Shown here: positions 25,394-33,881 of the stretch, piece by piece
How positions within the stretch are numbered: the stretch's first letter is position 1
Layout of the letters: the number at the start of each line of letters is the position of its first letter
Origin: SHZI01 sp964417725
Lineage (GTDB): Bacteria; Pseudomonadota; Gammaproteobacteria; Steroidobacterales; GCA-2729495
Assembly: GCA_964417725.1 (NCBI GenBank)
Contig: CAYQIV010000018.1
Coordinates: 1 to 58,207 of the forward strand
Direction: 5' to 3'
Length of the DNA stretch: 58,207 bases
Translations under genes and position numbers: made by a program
The notes under the pieces: generated by a model
What the model saw: only the letters and a program-made list of their open reading frames with translations
Told to the model about the DNA's origin: nothing
Databases searched by the model: none

Positions 25394-26529
25394 CGCACCG
25401 GTCGCCCCGGTACTTCCGCCGCCTGTGCCGCGGCCGTGGCGCTCACCCGGGTGCCGGGACGCACGCCGGCCAGCGAGGCCACCACGCGTGCGCCTTCCGC
25501 GATGTCGCCGACGGCGACCCAGTCGGGGTTGCGGCCCAGCACGCTCACCGTGCGGCGCGACACGCGGCCGTCTGCACCGACTTCGTGGACGTAGGGTGGG
25601 CGGGCCTGCAGCGCGACGGCACCCGCCGGCAGGGCCAGGGCATCGTCGATGCGGCGCACCTCGATACTGACATCGACCGTCATGTTCGGCAGCACGAAGT
25701 CCGGTACCTCGTCCGGCACGATACGCACCTTGACCACGCCACGATCGCTGTCGACGAACGGCCCCACCTGGCGCACGCGGCCGCCGAAGGGTCGCCCGGG
25801 CCAGGCCGGCGATACGGCAATGACCGGCTGGCCGGCCGCCAGTTTGCCGAGGTTGTTCTCGTCGGTCTCGACCTCGATCTCGGTGTCACCGCCCCGCTCG
25901 GCGATATCGAACCAGCCCTGGGCACCGCCCACCGGCGTGCCGGGCTCGACATGGCGGCGCGTGATGAGCCCGTCGAAAGGCGCACGCAGTTCTCGCCGCG
26001 CGAAGTCCGGCGCCACGCGCGCCACTTCGGCACGCGCCTCGGCAAGGCGCGCAACCGCTGCCTCGACCCGCGCGACCTGCACGGCAAAATCCGCTTCGGC
26101 GCGCTCGAGTTCGGCCGCCGACACCTGGCCGGCACTGGCCAGCGGCCGCAGGCGGTCGACCTCCTGCCCATTCTTGGCCAGCACCGCCTGCTCGGCACGC
26201 AACGTCCGGTCGGCGGCATCGAGCGCTGCTCGCGTCTGCGCCAGCCTCGCGTCGGTCTCGCCCCGGGTCAGGCGGCCGAGCAACTGCCCGGCACGCACCC
26301 GATCCCCTTCATCGACATCCAGTGTGCCGACGATGCCGGCCGACTCCGTGCCGATCGAGGTGCGGCGTACGGCGTTGACCGTGCCGCTGGCGACCACCAG
26401 CTCAACCACCTCGCGCCGCTCGGGCATTACCACCGCCACATCTGCGGGCCGGCGCAGGAACACGGTCAGCCCGATGAGCAACGCCAGGCCGGCCACAAGC
26501 CAGGGGAGCCGTCTGATCAGTGTCGTCAT
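25390..26529 (-). CDS. Periplasmic adaptor (HlyD/MacA/RND-MFP family)
   Basis: 379 residues with one N-terminal membrane anchor (about 9-26). The lipoyl half-motifs lie around VASGTVNAVRRTSIGTES and RRELRAPFDGLITRRHVEPG, separated by a coiled-coil hairpin rich in Ala, Glu and Arg (about 95-175). Beta-barrel and membrane-proximal domains follow. It should connect the FtsX-type permease to an outer-membrane channel, which is not encoded here (TolC would have to serve). It overlaps the cobalamin-binding gene and the permease gene by four bases each. Confidence 0.94.
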   Translation of the reverse strand: MTTLIRRLPWLVAGLALLIGLTVFLRRPADVAVVMPERREVVELVVASGTVNAVRRTSIGTESAGIVGTLDVDEGDRVRAGQLLGRLTRGETDARLAQTRAALDAADRTLRAEQAVLAKNGQEVDRLRPLASAGQVSAAELERAEADFAVQVARVEAAVARLAEARAEVARVAPDFARRELRAPFDGLITRRHVEPGTPVGGAQGWFDIAERGGDTEIEVETDENNLGKLAAGQPVIAVSPAWPGRPFGGRVRQVGPFVDSDRGVVKVRIVPDEVPDFVLPNMTVDVSIEVRRIDDALALPAGAVALQARPPYVHEVGADGRVSRRTVSVLGRNPDWVAVGDIAEGARVVASLAGVRPGTRVSATAAAQAAEVPGRPVR

Positions 26530-27212
26530 GGTGACTGTGGCTCCGTTGTCAGTTCATCGAGTGCGACGAGAAAGTCTTCGAGGCCACCGAGGCGACGGAT
26601 GCCCCCGGGCAGATGGGCATCGTCGAGCACGTCGGCGGCCTGGCCACCGACCCAGATCGACACGGCCAGCGGTACCGCACGGCGCAGTTCGCCGAGCTGG
26701 CCGGTGCTGTCGTTGACCTCGGGCTGCGTGACGAGGCTCAGCACCAGCACGCGCGGCGGGCGCCGCAGGCAGTAGGTCGCAAGTTCGGCAGCCGGCAGGT
26801 CGGGGCCGAGCCAGATGCAGCGGAAACCGCGCGCGGCGGCGACCACCGCGGTCATCAGGCTGCCGATCTCGTGGCGCTCGCCGCCGAGCGTGGCGAAGAC
26901 GATGACCGGCCCGCGGGCGGTGGCGACGAGGGGGTCGAGCAGGCAGGACAGCCGGTGGCGGATGACGCCGGAAAGGAGGTGTTCCTGGACGATGGCGAAG
27001 CGGCCGCGCTGCCAGCGCCGGCCCGCTTCGCGGAGCAGGGGCCCGGCAACATCACGCACCAGCGCCAGCGGCGGGTATCCGCGCATGGCGGCGACGAAAG
27101 CCGCATCGCAGGCATGCACGTCGAAGTCATCGATGGCGCACAGCATGTCGTCGACCACGGCCGGCCAACCTGCGGCATCGCCTTCCGGTTCCGGTCCATC
27201 GGTCTGCGGCAT
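26526..27212 (-). CDS. Stand-alone cobalamin-binding protein with CarH/AerR-type motif
   Basis: 228 residues: a helical B12-binding-2 domain (about 15-95) and a Rossmann-like B12-binding domain (about 100-225). W67-x9-E77-H78 is the W-x9-EH motif of CarH-type light-sensing B12 domains, and GERHEIG carries His114 at the place of the lower-ligand histidine (ExHxxG). No DNA-binding domain is present, as in AerR-like antirepressors. The start has GAGGTG five bases upstream. The stop overlaps the adaptor gene (ATGA), so the protein heads an ABC-exporter operon. It may be a light or redox sensor controlling a partner regulator, or a corrinoid-handling protein; this is inference. Confidence 0.85.
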   Translation of the reverse strand: MPQTDGPEPEGDAAGWPAVVDDMLCAIDDFDVHACDAAFVAAMRGYPPLALVRDVAGPLLREAGRRWQRGRFAIVQEHLLSGVIRHRLSCLLDPLVATARGPVIVFATLGGERHEIGSLMTAVVAAARGFRCIWLGPDLPAAELATYCLRRPPRVLVLSLVTQPEVNDSTGQLGELRRAVPLAVSIWVGGQAADVLDDAHLPGGIRRLGGLEDFLVALDELTTEPQSP

Positions 27213-27303
27213 GTCACCTCGCGGGCGGTCCGGGGCAAGCCACCCCGGGGGATCACGTCTGCGTCAAGGCTTTCGGCCGGCAGCGGCGAAGGGATTCAGC
27301 CCC

Positions 27304-27669
27304 TCAGCCCGATGTCACGTCGTCGTAGAACTCGTGGCTATGGGCCGGCAGCAGGTGCGGGAACAGATCCATGGCCCGCTGCCGCGATGCTCCGCGCGCA
27401 AAGGCCACGCGGTCGGCGACCTGGTTCCAGTGCTCGATGATGATGAACTGGACGCCTTCCGGCCCCCCCTCGTGCGGGTGTGCGGCCAGTTCCTCGGGCG
27501 GCGTCACGCGACGCACCTCGGCGACCAGGGTGCCCGGGCGTGCGCGAAAGACCTGGCGCGACCTGAAGCCCGGCGCTTCGCGGAGCAGCGGCTCGAGGTC
27601 CTGGTAATACTTGCCGACGGCGGGCTCGTGGCCGGGCTTGACCATCAGCGTGGCGATGTAGGTGGCCAT
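27304..27669 (-). CDS. Antibiotic-biosynthesis-monooxygenase (ABM) domain protein
   Basis: 121 residues of the dimeric alpha-beta barrel type: MATYIATLMVKPGHEPAVGKYY at the start (GHE typical of ABM) and FIIIEHWNQVADRVAFARG in the middle, with HSHEFYDDV at the end. Family members include small cofactor-less monooxygenases, haem-degrading proteins and proteins of unknown function; the true role here is unknown. It stands alone on the minus strand, about 90 bases from the cobalamin-binding gene, with GGGG upstream of the ATG. Confidence 0.82.
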   Translation of the reverse strand: MATYIATLMVKPGHEPAVGKYYQDLEPLLREAPGFRSRQVFRARPGTLVAEVRRVTPPEELAAHPHEGGPEGVQFIIIEHWNQVADRVAFARGASRQRAMDLFPHLLPAHSHEFYDDVTSG

Positions 27670-27791
27670 GCGGGAATCCCCTGAAATCGATGCCCGGCCA
27701 TCATAACCGCAAGCGGCGCCGCGCTGCAGTGCTTGCCGGCCGGCGGGGAAACAGCAATCATCGACGGTCTGTCACCGAGGAGAAACGACCC

Positions 27792-28142
27792 GTGACCAGA
27801 GACGTGCTGCTGTTGCTCGAGGCCGGCTTCGACGACGGTGGCGAGGGGCCGTTTTACTGCCCGGCCTGCGCCACCCTCGAAGGCGTGCTGGGCTACTACC
27901 CCCAGCTGCGCGACGCACTTGACGTGCACCGGGTCGCCTTTGCCCGCCCCCGTGCAGCCGTCATCGCCCTGCTCGGCGAGACCCACCAGGGGCTGCCGGC
28001 GCTGGTTGTCGCCGACGACGTGCCGGGTGACCGACTCGAAGGCTTCGACGTACACAGCCACGCGGGGCGTCGGTTCATCAAGGGGCCGACCGATATCGGC
28101 CGTTACCTGTCACGGGCACACGGCATCGCCGGACCGCACTGA
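27792..28142 (+). CDS. DUF3088 family protein
   Basis: 116 residues. The pattern TRDVLLLLEAGFDD, then FYCPACATLEGVLGYYP, DVHRVAFARPRAAVIALLGE and THQGLPALVVAD matches DUF3088. The CPAC pair and the thioredoxin-like order of strands recall glutaredoxin-fold proteins, but no activity is known. The start is the GTG at 27792, with GAGGAG nine bases before it; a longer frame to 27690 has no ribosome site. It is convergent with aguB (53-base gap). Confidence 0.82.
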   Translation: MTRDVLLLLEAGFDDGGEGPFYCPACATLEGVLGYYPQLRDALDVHRVAFARPRAAVIALLGETHQGLPALVVADDVPGDRLEGFDVHSHAGRRFIKGPTDIGRYLSRAHGIAGPH

Positions 28143-28195
28143 GCCGCGCCGTCGGCGCCATTACACGAAGCGCGGCCGGCCCATGCCCCTGCAGT

Positions 28196-29083
28196 TCAAT
28201 CGGCAAAGCGTGCGGTGATGCCCTGGTAGGCGTCGATGCGCCGGTCGCGGAGAAACGGCCAACCGATGCGCGCGCTTTCGATGGCGCCGAGGTCGATATC
28301 GATGCACAGCACGGCCTCGGCCCCTGCCGGCCCCCGGCACAGCACGCGGCCATCGGGCGCGGCGACGAAGCTCTGCCCCCAGAATTCGATGCCGCCCTCA
28401 CCGGCCGGATCGGGTTCGAAGCCGGTGCGGTTGATGGCGACGACAAAGCAGCCGTTGGCGATGGCATGGGCGCGTTGCACGGTTTCCCACGCGGCGTGCT
28501 GGTCGGCACCGACCTCGGCCTGCTCCTCGGGGTGCCAGCCGATCGCCGTCGGATAGATGAGGAGCTCCGCCCCGGCCAGCGCGGTCAGACGCGCCGCCTC
28601 CGGGTACCACTGGTCCCAGCACACCAGCACGCCGAGCCGACCCGCCGCCGTGTCGAAAGCGTGGAAACCGAGGTCGCCCGGCGCAAAGTAGTACTTTTCG
28701 TAGTAGCGCGGGTCGTCGGGGATGTGCATCTTGCGGTACTTGCCGAGATACCCGCGCGGGCCATCGAGCACCGCAGCCGTGTTGTGGAAAAGCCCCGGGG
28801 CGCGGCGCTCGAAGAGGCTCGCCACCAGCGTCACGCCGTGCTCGGCGGTGAATGCAGCCAGTGCCTCGGTGGTCGGGCCGGGCACGGCCTCGGCGAGCGC
28901 GAACTGCGCAGCGTCTTCGCGCTGGCAGAAGTAGCGCGAACAGAACAGCTCCGGCAGACAGATGAGCTGCGCCCCCGCCTGCACCGCTTCGCGGGCCATG
29001 ACCAGGGCGTGGTCGAGGTTGGCGGCCGGGTCTTCGCCCATCCGCATCTGCAACAGCGCCACTTTCACGGTGCGCGCCGCCAT
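28196..29083 (-). CDS. aguB: N-carbamoylputrescine amidase
   Basis: 295 residues of the nitrilase superfamily. The catalytic triad is Glu45 (LPELF), Lys118 (YRKMHIPDD) and Cys155 (VCWDQWYPE). YYEKYYFAPGD and PTAIGWHPEE are typical of AguB. It cleaves N-carbamoylputrescine to putrescine, CO2 and ammonia, the last step of the agmatine deiminase route. The start at 29083 overlaps the speA stop by one base (TGATG). It is the last gene of the polyamine set. Confidence 0.96.
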   Translation of the reverse strand: MAARTVKVALLQMRMGEDPAANLDHALVMAREAVQAGAQLICLPELFCSRYFCQREDAAQFALAEAVPGPTTEALAAFTAEHGVTLVASLFERRAPGLFHNTAAVLDGPRGYLGKYRKMHIPDDPRYYEKYYFAPGDLGFHAFDTAAGRLGVLVCWDQWYPEAARLTALAGAELLIYPTAIGWHPEEQAEVGADQHAAWETVQRAHAIANGCFVVAINRTGFEPDPAGEGGIEFWGQSFVAAPDGRVLCRGPAGAEAVLCIDIDLGAIESARIGWPFLRDRRIDAYQGITARFAD

Positions 29084-31098
29084 CAGCCGGCGCGCGGCGA
29101 GGGCCGCGCATCGCAATAGGTGGTGTCGTTGAAGCAGGCCGTGTACTGGCCGAGGATCTCCATGCCCATCGTCGGGCGGATCACGCCGGCATCGATCTTG
29201 CGCCGCACGATCTCGTTCATGCGCCGGTTGAGGTCGTTGGGGAAGTACTGCACCTGGGCCAGCATTTCGTGGATGGTCGCACCGGGGATGACGCGCTCGA
29301 TCCAGAAGTTGCCGGGCTCTTCGGCATCCGCATAAACATGCACCTCGGGCACGCGACCGAACAGGTTGTGCGTATCGCCCATGATGTCCTGGTAGGCCCC
29401 CATGAGGAAAAAGCCGAGGTAATAGGGGGTGTCGGCTTCGACACCGTGTACCGGCAGGAAACTCTTGTCGTTGAGGGCCGAGATGTAGTGCCCGACCTTG
29501 CCGTCGGAGTCGCAGGTCAAATCGACGATCACCGCGCGCCGGTCGGGGCGCTCGTCAAGGCGGTCGATGGGCAGGATCGGGAACGACTGGCCGATGGCCC
29601 AGTGGTCGAGGATCGACTGAAAGACGGAGAAGTCGCAGAGATAGCGGTCGGTGAGCTTTTCCTCCAGTTCCAGCACTTCGGCCGGCGTCGGGTCGAGGTC
29701 GGCACCGCGCAACCTGTCGAGAAGATCACGGGCGATCTTCCAGTAGTGCTCCTCGACCGCCGCCAGCTGGTCCAGCGCCATGTAGCCGAGGCTGAACAGG
29801 GTGCGGGTCTCGATGCGGATTTCCTCGATGTCGTGGCAGGCTTCGATGAGTTCTTCCGGCTCGCGATCCGGGTCGCGGACGTTGTGCAGGATCTTCTGCA
29901 ACGACTCCAGCGCCGGGTGAGGCTCGACCTCGGTGGCCGGCTCGTTGCCACCGTTCTGTCGGTTGCCCTCGAGCACCGGCACCAGCAGCACCGAATGGTG
30001 AGCGGTGATCGCCCGTCCACTCTCGGAGACGATCACCGGTGTGGGCACCTCGCGCGCGTCGCACACTTCCTTGACGGCGTATACCACGGCATTGGCATAC
30101 TCCTGCAGCCCGTAGTTGACGCCGGCCTCGCCACGCGTGTGGCCGGCGCCATAGCTGACGCCGAGCCCGCCACCGACGTCGAGGTAGCGGATCGGGATGC
30201 CGCGACCGACCAGCGAGGCGTAGATCTGGGTGATTTCCTTGATGGCGCGCTTGAGGACCTGGATGTCGGCGACCTGGCTGCCGATATGACAGTGCAGCAG
30301 GCGCAGCGAGTCGTGCATGCCGCGGCGCTCGAGCGTGGTGACGAGGCGCACCACCTCGGAAACCGACAGGCCGAACTTGGAGCGCGCCCCGGCCGAATCG
30401 GACCAGCGCCCCGAACCACGCGTCGACAGCCGCACGCGGACACCGAGGCGCGGTACCTGGCCACACGCATCGGCCAGCGCCATCAGTGCCTCGAACTCCG
30501 TGAATTTCTCCATCACCGGGATGACGTTGAGGCCGAGGCGCTGCGCCGAGAGGATCAGCGACAGCATGGTGCGGTCCTTGACGCCGTTGCAGATCAGCAG
30601 CATCTGGTCGTCGGCGAGGTGCGGCAGGCAGGCGATGAGTTCGCCCTTGGACCCGCACTCGAGGCCCATGCCGAACTTGCGCCCGGCTTCGAGAACTTCC
30701 TCGACAACCTCGTGCAGCTGATTGACCTTGATCGGGTAGACGCCGTTGTAGTGGTTGCCGTAGCCGGTTTCCTCGATGGCCGCGGCGAAGGCCTCGTTGA
30801 GCATGCGCACGCGGGCCTGGAGGACGTCCTGGAAGCGCACCAGCACCGGGAAGGACAGCGCGCGACGCTCGAGTTCCCTGACCAGCGCGACGATGTCGAT
30901 GGCCGGCCGTTCGTCGCCGAAGGGCCTGACCGCCGCATGACCTTCTTCGTTGATGAAGAAGAAGGAGTCGCCCCATGACTCGACGCGGTAGAGTTCGGCC
31001 GAGCTCTCTGGCGTCCAGGCGGGCTCGGCGGCAGCAGCAGCGCCAACGTCACGTTGCATGGAAAGGGCTGATTCGACCACGCTCGATACCTCTGGCAT
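29083..31098 (-). CDS. speA: Biosynthetic arginine decarboxylase
   Basis: 671 residues, close to E. coli SpeA (658). PLP-binding Lys124 is in GVYPIKVNQ. The fold-III barrel blocks GLECGSKGELIA, CHIGSQVADI and the glycine-rich DVGGGLGVSYGAG follow, and the C-terminal domain includes GAYQDIMGDTHNLFG with the active-site Asp. It converts L-arginine to agmatine in the cytoplasm. The start ATG 31098 overlaps the stop of the deoxyhypusine-synthase-like gene by one base. It is translationally coupled on both sides, so arginine decarboxylation and the later steps should be produced together. Confidence 0.97.
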   Translation of the reverse strand: MPEVSSVVESALSMQRDVGAAAAAEPAWTPESSAELYRVESWGDSFFFINEEGHAAVRPFGDERPAIDIVALVRELERRALSFPVLVRFQDVLQARVRMLNEAFAAAIEETGYGNHYNGVYPIKVNQLHEVVEEVLEAGRKFGMGLECGSKGELIACLPHLADDQMLLICNGVKDRTMLSLILSAQRLGLNVIPVMEKFTEFEALMALADACGQVPRLGVRVRLSTRGSGRWSDSAGARSKFGLSVSEVVRLVTTLERRGMHDSLRLLHCHIGSQVADIQVLKRAIKEITQIYASLVGRGIPIRYLDVGGGLGVSYGAGHTRGEAGVNYGLQEYANAVVYAVKEVCDAREVPTPVIVSESGRAITAHHSVLLVPVLEGNRQNGGNEPATEVEPHPALESLQKILHNVRDPDREPEELIEACHDIEEIRIETRTLFSLGYMALDQLAAVEEHYWKIARDLLDRLRGADLDPTPAEVLELEEKLTDRYLCDFSVFQSILDHWAIGQSFPILPIDRLDERPDRRAVIVDLTCDSDGKVGHYISALNDKSFLPVHGVEADTPYYLGFFLMGAYQDIMGDTHNLFGRVPEVHVYADAEEPGNFWIERVIPGATIHEMLAQVQYFPNDLNRRMNEIVRRKIDAGVIRPTMGMEILGQYTACFNDTTYCDARPSPRAG

Positions 31099-32069
31099 CA
31101 GTCGCCCAGGACACAGGCAAAGATCAGCGGGGCGACGATCGTGGCATCCGACTCGATGATGAACTTCGGCGTATCGGCCGACAGCTTGCCCCAGGTGATC
31201 TTCTCGTTTGGCACGGCACCGGAATAGGAACCGTAGCTGGTCGTCGAATCGCTGATCTGGCAGAAATAGCCCCAGCGCGGAATGTCGCGGATCTGCAGGT
31301 CCTGTTCGAGCATCGGCACCACGCAAATGGGGAAATCACCGGCGATACCGCCACCGATCTGGAAAAAACCGATCGAGTGCTCACGGCAGACCGACCGGTA
31401 CCAGTCGGCCAGATAGACCATGTACTCGATGCCGCTGCGCACGGTATGGACATTGCCGATATCACCGTTGATGACGTGGCTGGCGTAGATATTGCCGAGG
31501 GTCGAATCCTCCCAGCCCGGCACGATGATCGGCAGGTCGCGCTCGCAGGCCGCCACGAGCCAGCTGTCCCGCGGGTCGATCTGGTAGTGCGGGCGAAGCA
31601 CGCCGGAGCGCAGCAACCGGTAGAAGAACTCGTGGGGAAAGTAGCGCTCGGCCGCGCGATCGGCACGCGTCCACTCGTCGAGCACCGCGGCTTCGATGCG
31701 CCGGATCGCCTCTTCCTCCGGGATGCAGGTGTCGGTGACGCGGTTGAGGTGGCGCGCGAGCAGCGCCTCCTCGTCAGCGGCCGTCAGCTGGCGGTAATGC
31801 GGGATGCGCACATAATGATCGTGTGCGACGAGATTGAAGACGTCCTCCTCGAGGTTGGCCCCGGTGCAACAGATGGCGTGGACCTTGTCCTCGCGGATCA
31901 TGCGCGCCAGCGACAGCCCGAGCTCGGCCGTGCTCATCGCCCCGGCGAGCGTCACCAGCATGCGGCCGCCCTGATCGAGGTGACGCACCCAGCCATCGGC
32001 CGCGTCGACCAATGCCGCACTGTTGAAATGGCGGAAATGGTGGCGGACGAAGCGGTTGATTTCGGCCAT
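31098..32069 (-). CDS. Deoxyhypusine-synthase-like protein
   Basis: 323 residues of the DHS family. TLAGAMSTAELGLSLARMI and CCTGANLEEDVFNLVAH form the NAD-binding part. WEDSTLGNIY, FQIGGGIAGDF and KITWGKLSADTP follow, the last carrying the lysine (Lys295) equivalent to the enzyme-intermediate lysine of deoxyhypusine synthase. True DHS modifies eIF5A, which bacteria lack. Here the gene is fused into a polyamine operon between aguA and speA, so a small-molecule aminobutyl acceptor (for example putrescine, giving homospermidine) is more likely. That is inference from family and context. Confidence 0.9.
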   Translation of the reverse strand: MAEINRFVRHHFRHFNSAALVDAADGWVRHLDQGGRMLVTLAGAMSTAELGLSLARMIREDKVHAICCTGANLEEDVFNLVAHDHYVRIPHYRQLTAADEEALLARHLNRVTDTCIPEEEAIRRIEAAVLDEWTRADRAAERYFPHEFFYRLLRSGVLRPHYQIDPRDSWLVAACERDLPIIVPGWEDSTLGNIYASHVINGDIGNVHTVRSGIEYMVYLADWYRSVCREHSIGFFQIGGGIAGDFPICVVPMLEQDLQIRDIPRWGYFCQISDSTTSYGSYSGAVPNEKITWGKLSADTPKFIIESDATIVAPLIFACVLGD

Positions 32070-32165
32070 CGGGGGCTCGCTGTGGGGGCGGTGAGAAGGC
32101 GCAAAGCTTAGGGAATACGGCGCCGGGTAACAATACCGCGACCAGTCAGCCCCGGTGGCCGTGGC

Positions 32166-33230
32166 TCAGCCGACCGGCACCTGCTGCGTCAGGCAGTGGA
32201 AGGTGCCGAGCCCGGCAACCACATCCCGGCAATCGAGGGCGACGATGCGCCGGCCGGGGAAGCACTGCGCCAGGATCGCGGCCGCCTCTTCGTCGGCCGG
32301 ACAGTCGAAGGTCGGCATCAGCACGATGCGGTTGCCAACGTAGAAATTGGCGTAGCTCGCCGGCAGCCGCCGGCCTTCGCACTCGACCGGTGCCGGCATC
32401 GGCAGCTCGATGACCTTCAGCGGGCGCCCGTCGGGCAGGGTGACGGCAGCGAGCCGCTCGCGGTTGTCGCGCAACGCCGCGTGGTTGGCATCGGCCGGGT
32501 CGGGCTCGACCACGGTGACGACGGTATCCACGGCGACAAAGCGGGTGATGTCGTCGACATGGCCGTCGGTGTCGTCACCGATGATGCCCTCGCCGAGCCA
32601 GATCACCTGCGTGACACCGAGCAGGCGCTTGAGCCATGTCTCTATCGCCCCGCGATCGAGCCGCGGGTTGCGGTTGGGGTGGAGCAGGCACTGCTCGGTG
32701 GTCAGCAGGGTCCCCGCGCCGTTGACGTCGATGGAACCGCCCTCGAGGACCAGCGGGATGCGCAGGGCCGGCACACCGAGCACGCCGGCCATGCGCGATG
32801 CGATGCCATCGTCGAGGTCCCACGGCGGGTACTTGCCGCCCCAGGCGTTGTACTCGAAATCCAGCGCCACGAGCGTGCGCTGCTCCTCACCGGCAGTGAC
32901 GAACACCGCGCCATGGTCCCGGCACCAGGCATCGTTGGTCGGGAACTGGTGGAGCACGATGCGCTCGACCGGGGCGCGGCCGTCGAGCAGGCGGCGGACA
33001 TGATAGCCATGCGCGGCATCGCGCACGTTGATGTGGACCGTCTCACCCTTGGCGAGTGCCGCCACGGCCCGCGCCATGGTCTCCTCCACGGCACCGAGCA
33101 GGCCGGCCCAGGTCTCGACGTTGTGCGGCCACGATATCCACGTGGCCTGGTGCGGCTCCCATTCGGCCGGCATGCGCAAGCCTTCGGGCAGCAGGATGCC
33201 GCCGTCCGGCAATGATGATTCGTCGCTCAC
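32166..33230 (-). CDS. aguA: Agmatine deiminase
   Basis: 354 residues of the guanidine-modifying family. WEPHQATWISWPHN is near the N-terminus and NDAWCRDHGAVFV in the middle. The catalytic His is in DDTDGHVDD, and the nucleophile Cys346 is in GTFHCLTQQ at the very end. It hydrolyses agmatine to N-carbamoylputrescine. It starts at a GTG (33230) with AGGGA about six bases before it. The gap of 96 bases before the DHS-like gene is the only spacer in the set and may hold an internal promoter (TTGTTA, 17 bases, TAAGCT, weak). Confidence 0.96.
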   Translation of the reverse strand: MSDESSLPDGGILLPEGLRMPAEWEPHQATWISWPHNVETWAGLLGAVEETMARAVAALAKGETVHINVRDAAHGYHVRRLLDGRAPVERIVLHQFPTNDAWCRDHGAVFVTAGEEQRTLVALDFEYNAWGGKYPPWDLDDGIASRMAGVLGVPALRIPLVLEGGSIDVNGAGTLLTTEQCLLHPNRNPRLDRGAIETWLKRLLGVTQVIWLGEGIIGDDTDGHVDDITRFVAVDTVVTVVEPDPADANHAALRDNRERLAAVTLPDGRPLKVIELPMPAPVECEGRRLPASYANFYVGNRIVLMPTFDCPADEEAAAILAQCFPGRRIVALDCRDVVAGLGTFHCLTQQVPVG

Positions 33231-33331
33231 GTGAAGTCCCTGTCAACTGCGGCGAAACGGCGTACGCCTGGCCGCGGGCCGGCTGGTGCCGACCCGGGCA
33301 GCGATCACGGCGACGATTCTACCCGTGAAAG

Positions 33332-33775
33332 TCAGTCGCTGCGGATGGAGAGCACCGGACACGCCGCGTGGCGGAGCACGGATTCCGTGGTGCTTCCCAG
33401 CAGCACGTGCTTGACGCCGCTGTAGCCGTGGGTCGTCATGACGATGAGCTGCGCGGACTGCTTGCCGGCATAGGCGACGATTTCATCGGCCGGCCGGCCG
33501 ACCAGCACGGCCGATGACGGCACCGTGGACAGGCCCGTGAGTTGCGTGTCGACGAAGGCCTTGAGACGCTCGCGCGCGGTCGACACCAGCTCATCACCCG
33601 ACGGGATCGGGATCGGCCCCATGTCCAGCGTGGCGTAGATCTGGGGTTGCTCGACGACGTACACGCAGTGCACCGGGGCATCGAGCATCGCCGCCATGCG
33701 CTTGACCCACGGCACTGCATTGCGCGAGATCTGCGAGAAATCGGTGGGAAAGACGATCGGATCGCTGTGCGCCAC
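33332..33775 (-). CDS. Universal stress protein (UspA family)
   Basis: 147 residues, single Usp domain. It begins SDPIVFPTDFSQIS and ends THGYSGVKHVLLGSTTESVLRHAACPVLSIR, which carries the ATP-binding G-x2-G-x9-G-S/T motif. The start is the GTG at 33775, with AGGAGG nine bases upstream; a second GTG three codons earlier lies on that site and is unusable. A strong hairpin stands only 27 bases before the start (see terminator). ATP-binding Usp proteins are induced by starvation and stress. Confidence 0.93.
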   Translation of the reverse strand: MAHSDPIVFPTDFSQISRNAVPWVKRMAAMLDAPVHCVYVVEQPQIYATLDMGPIPIPSGDELVSTARERLKAFVDTQLTGLSTVPSSAVLVGRPADEIVAYAGKQSAQLIVMTTHGYSGVKHVLLGSTTESVLRHAACPVLSIRSD

Positions 33776-33801
33776 GGTGTACACCCTCCTGCTGAAGGAA
33801 A

Positions 33802-33829
33802 ACGGGCGGGGTACCGGCCCCGCCCGTTC
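33802..33829 (-). terminator. Rho-independent terminator between the His-rich gene and the Usp gene
   Basis: A stem of eleven pairs (AACGGGCGGGG / CCCCGCCCGTT) with a six-base loop. On the minus strand it is followed by TTTT counting stem bases, then CC. It should end the transcript of the gene at 33882-34226, yet lies just upstream of the Usp ribosome site. Confidence 0.7.
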
Positions 33830-33881
33830 ACCATATACCCGCGATGTGGAGAAATACACCGTGGCAAATACGCCGCACGCC

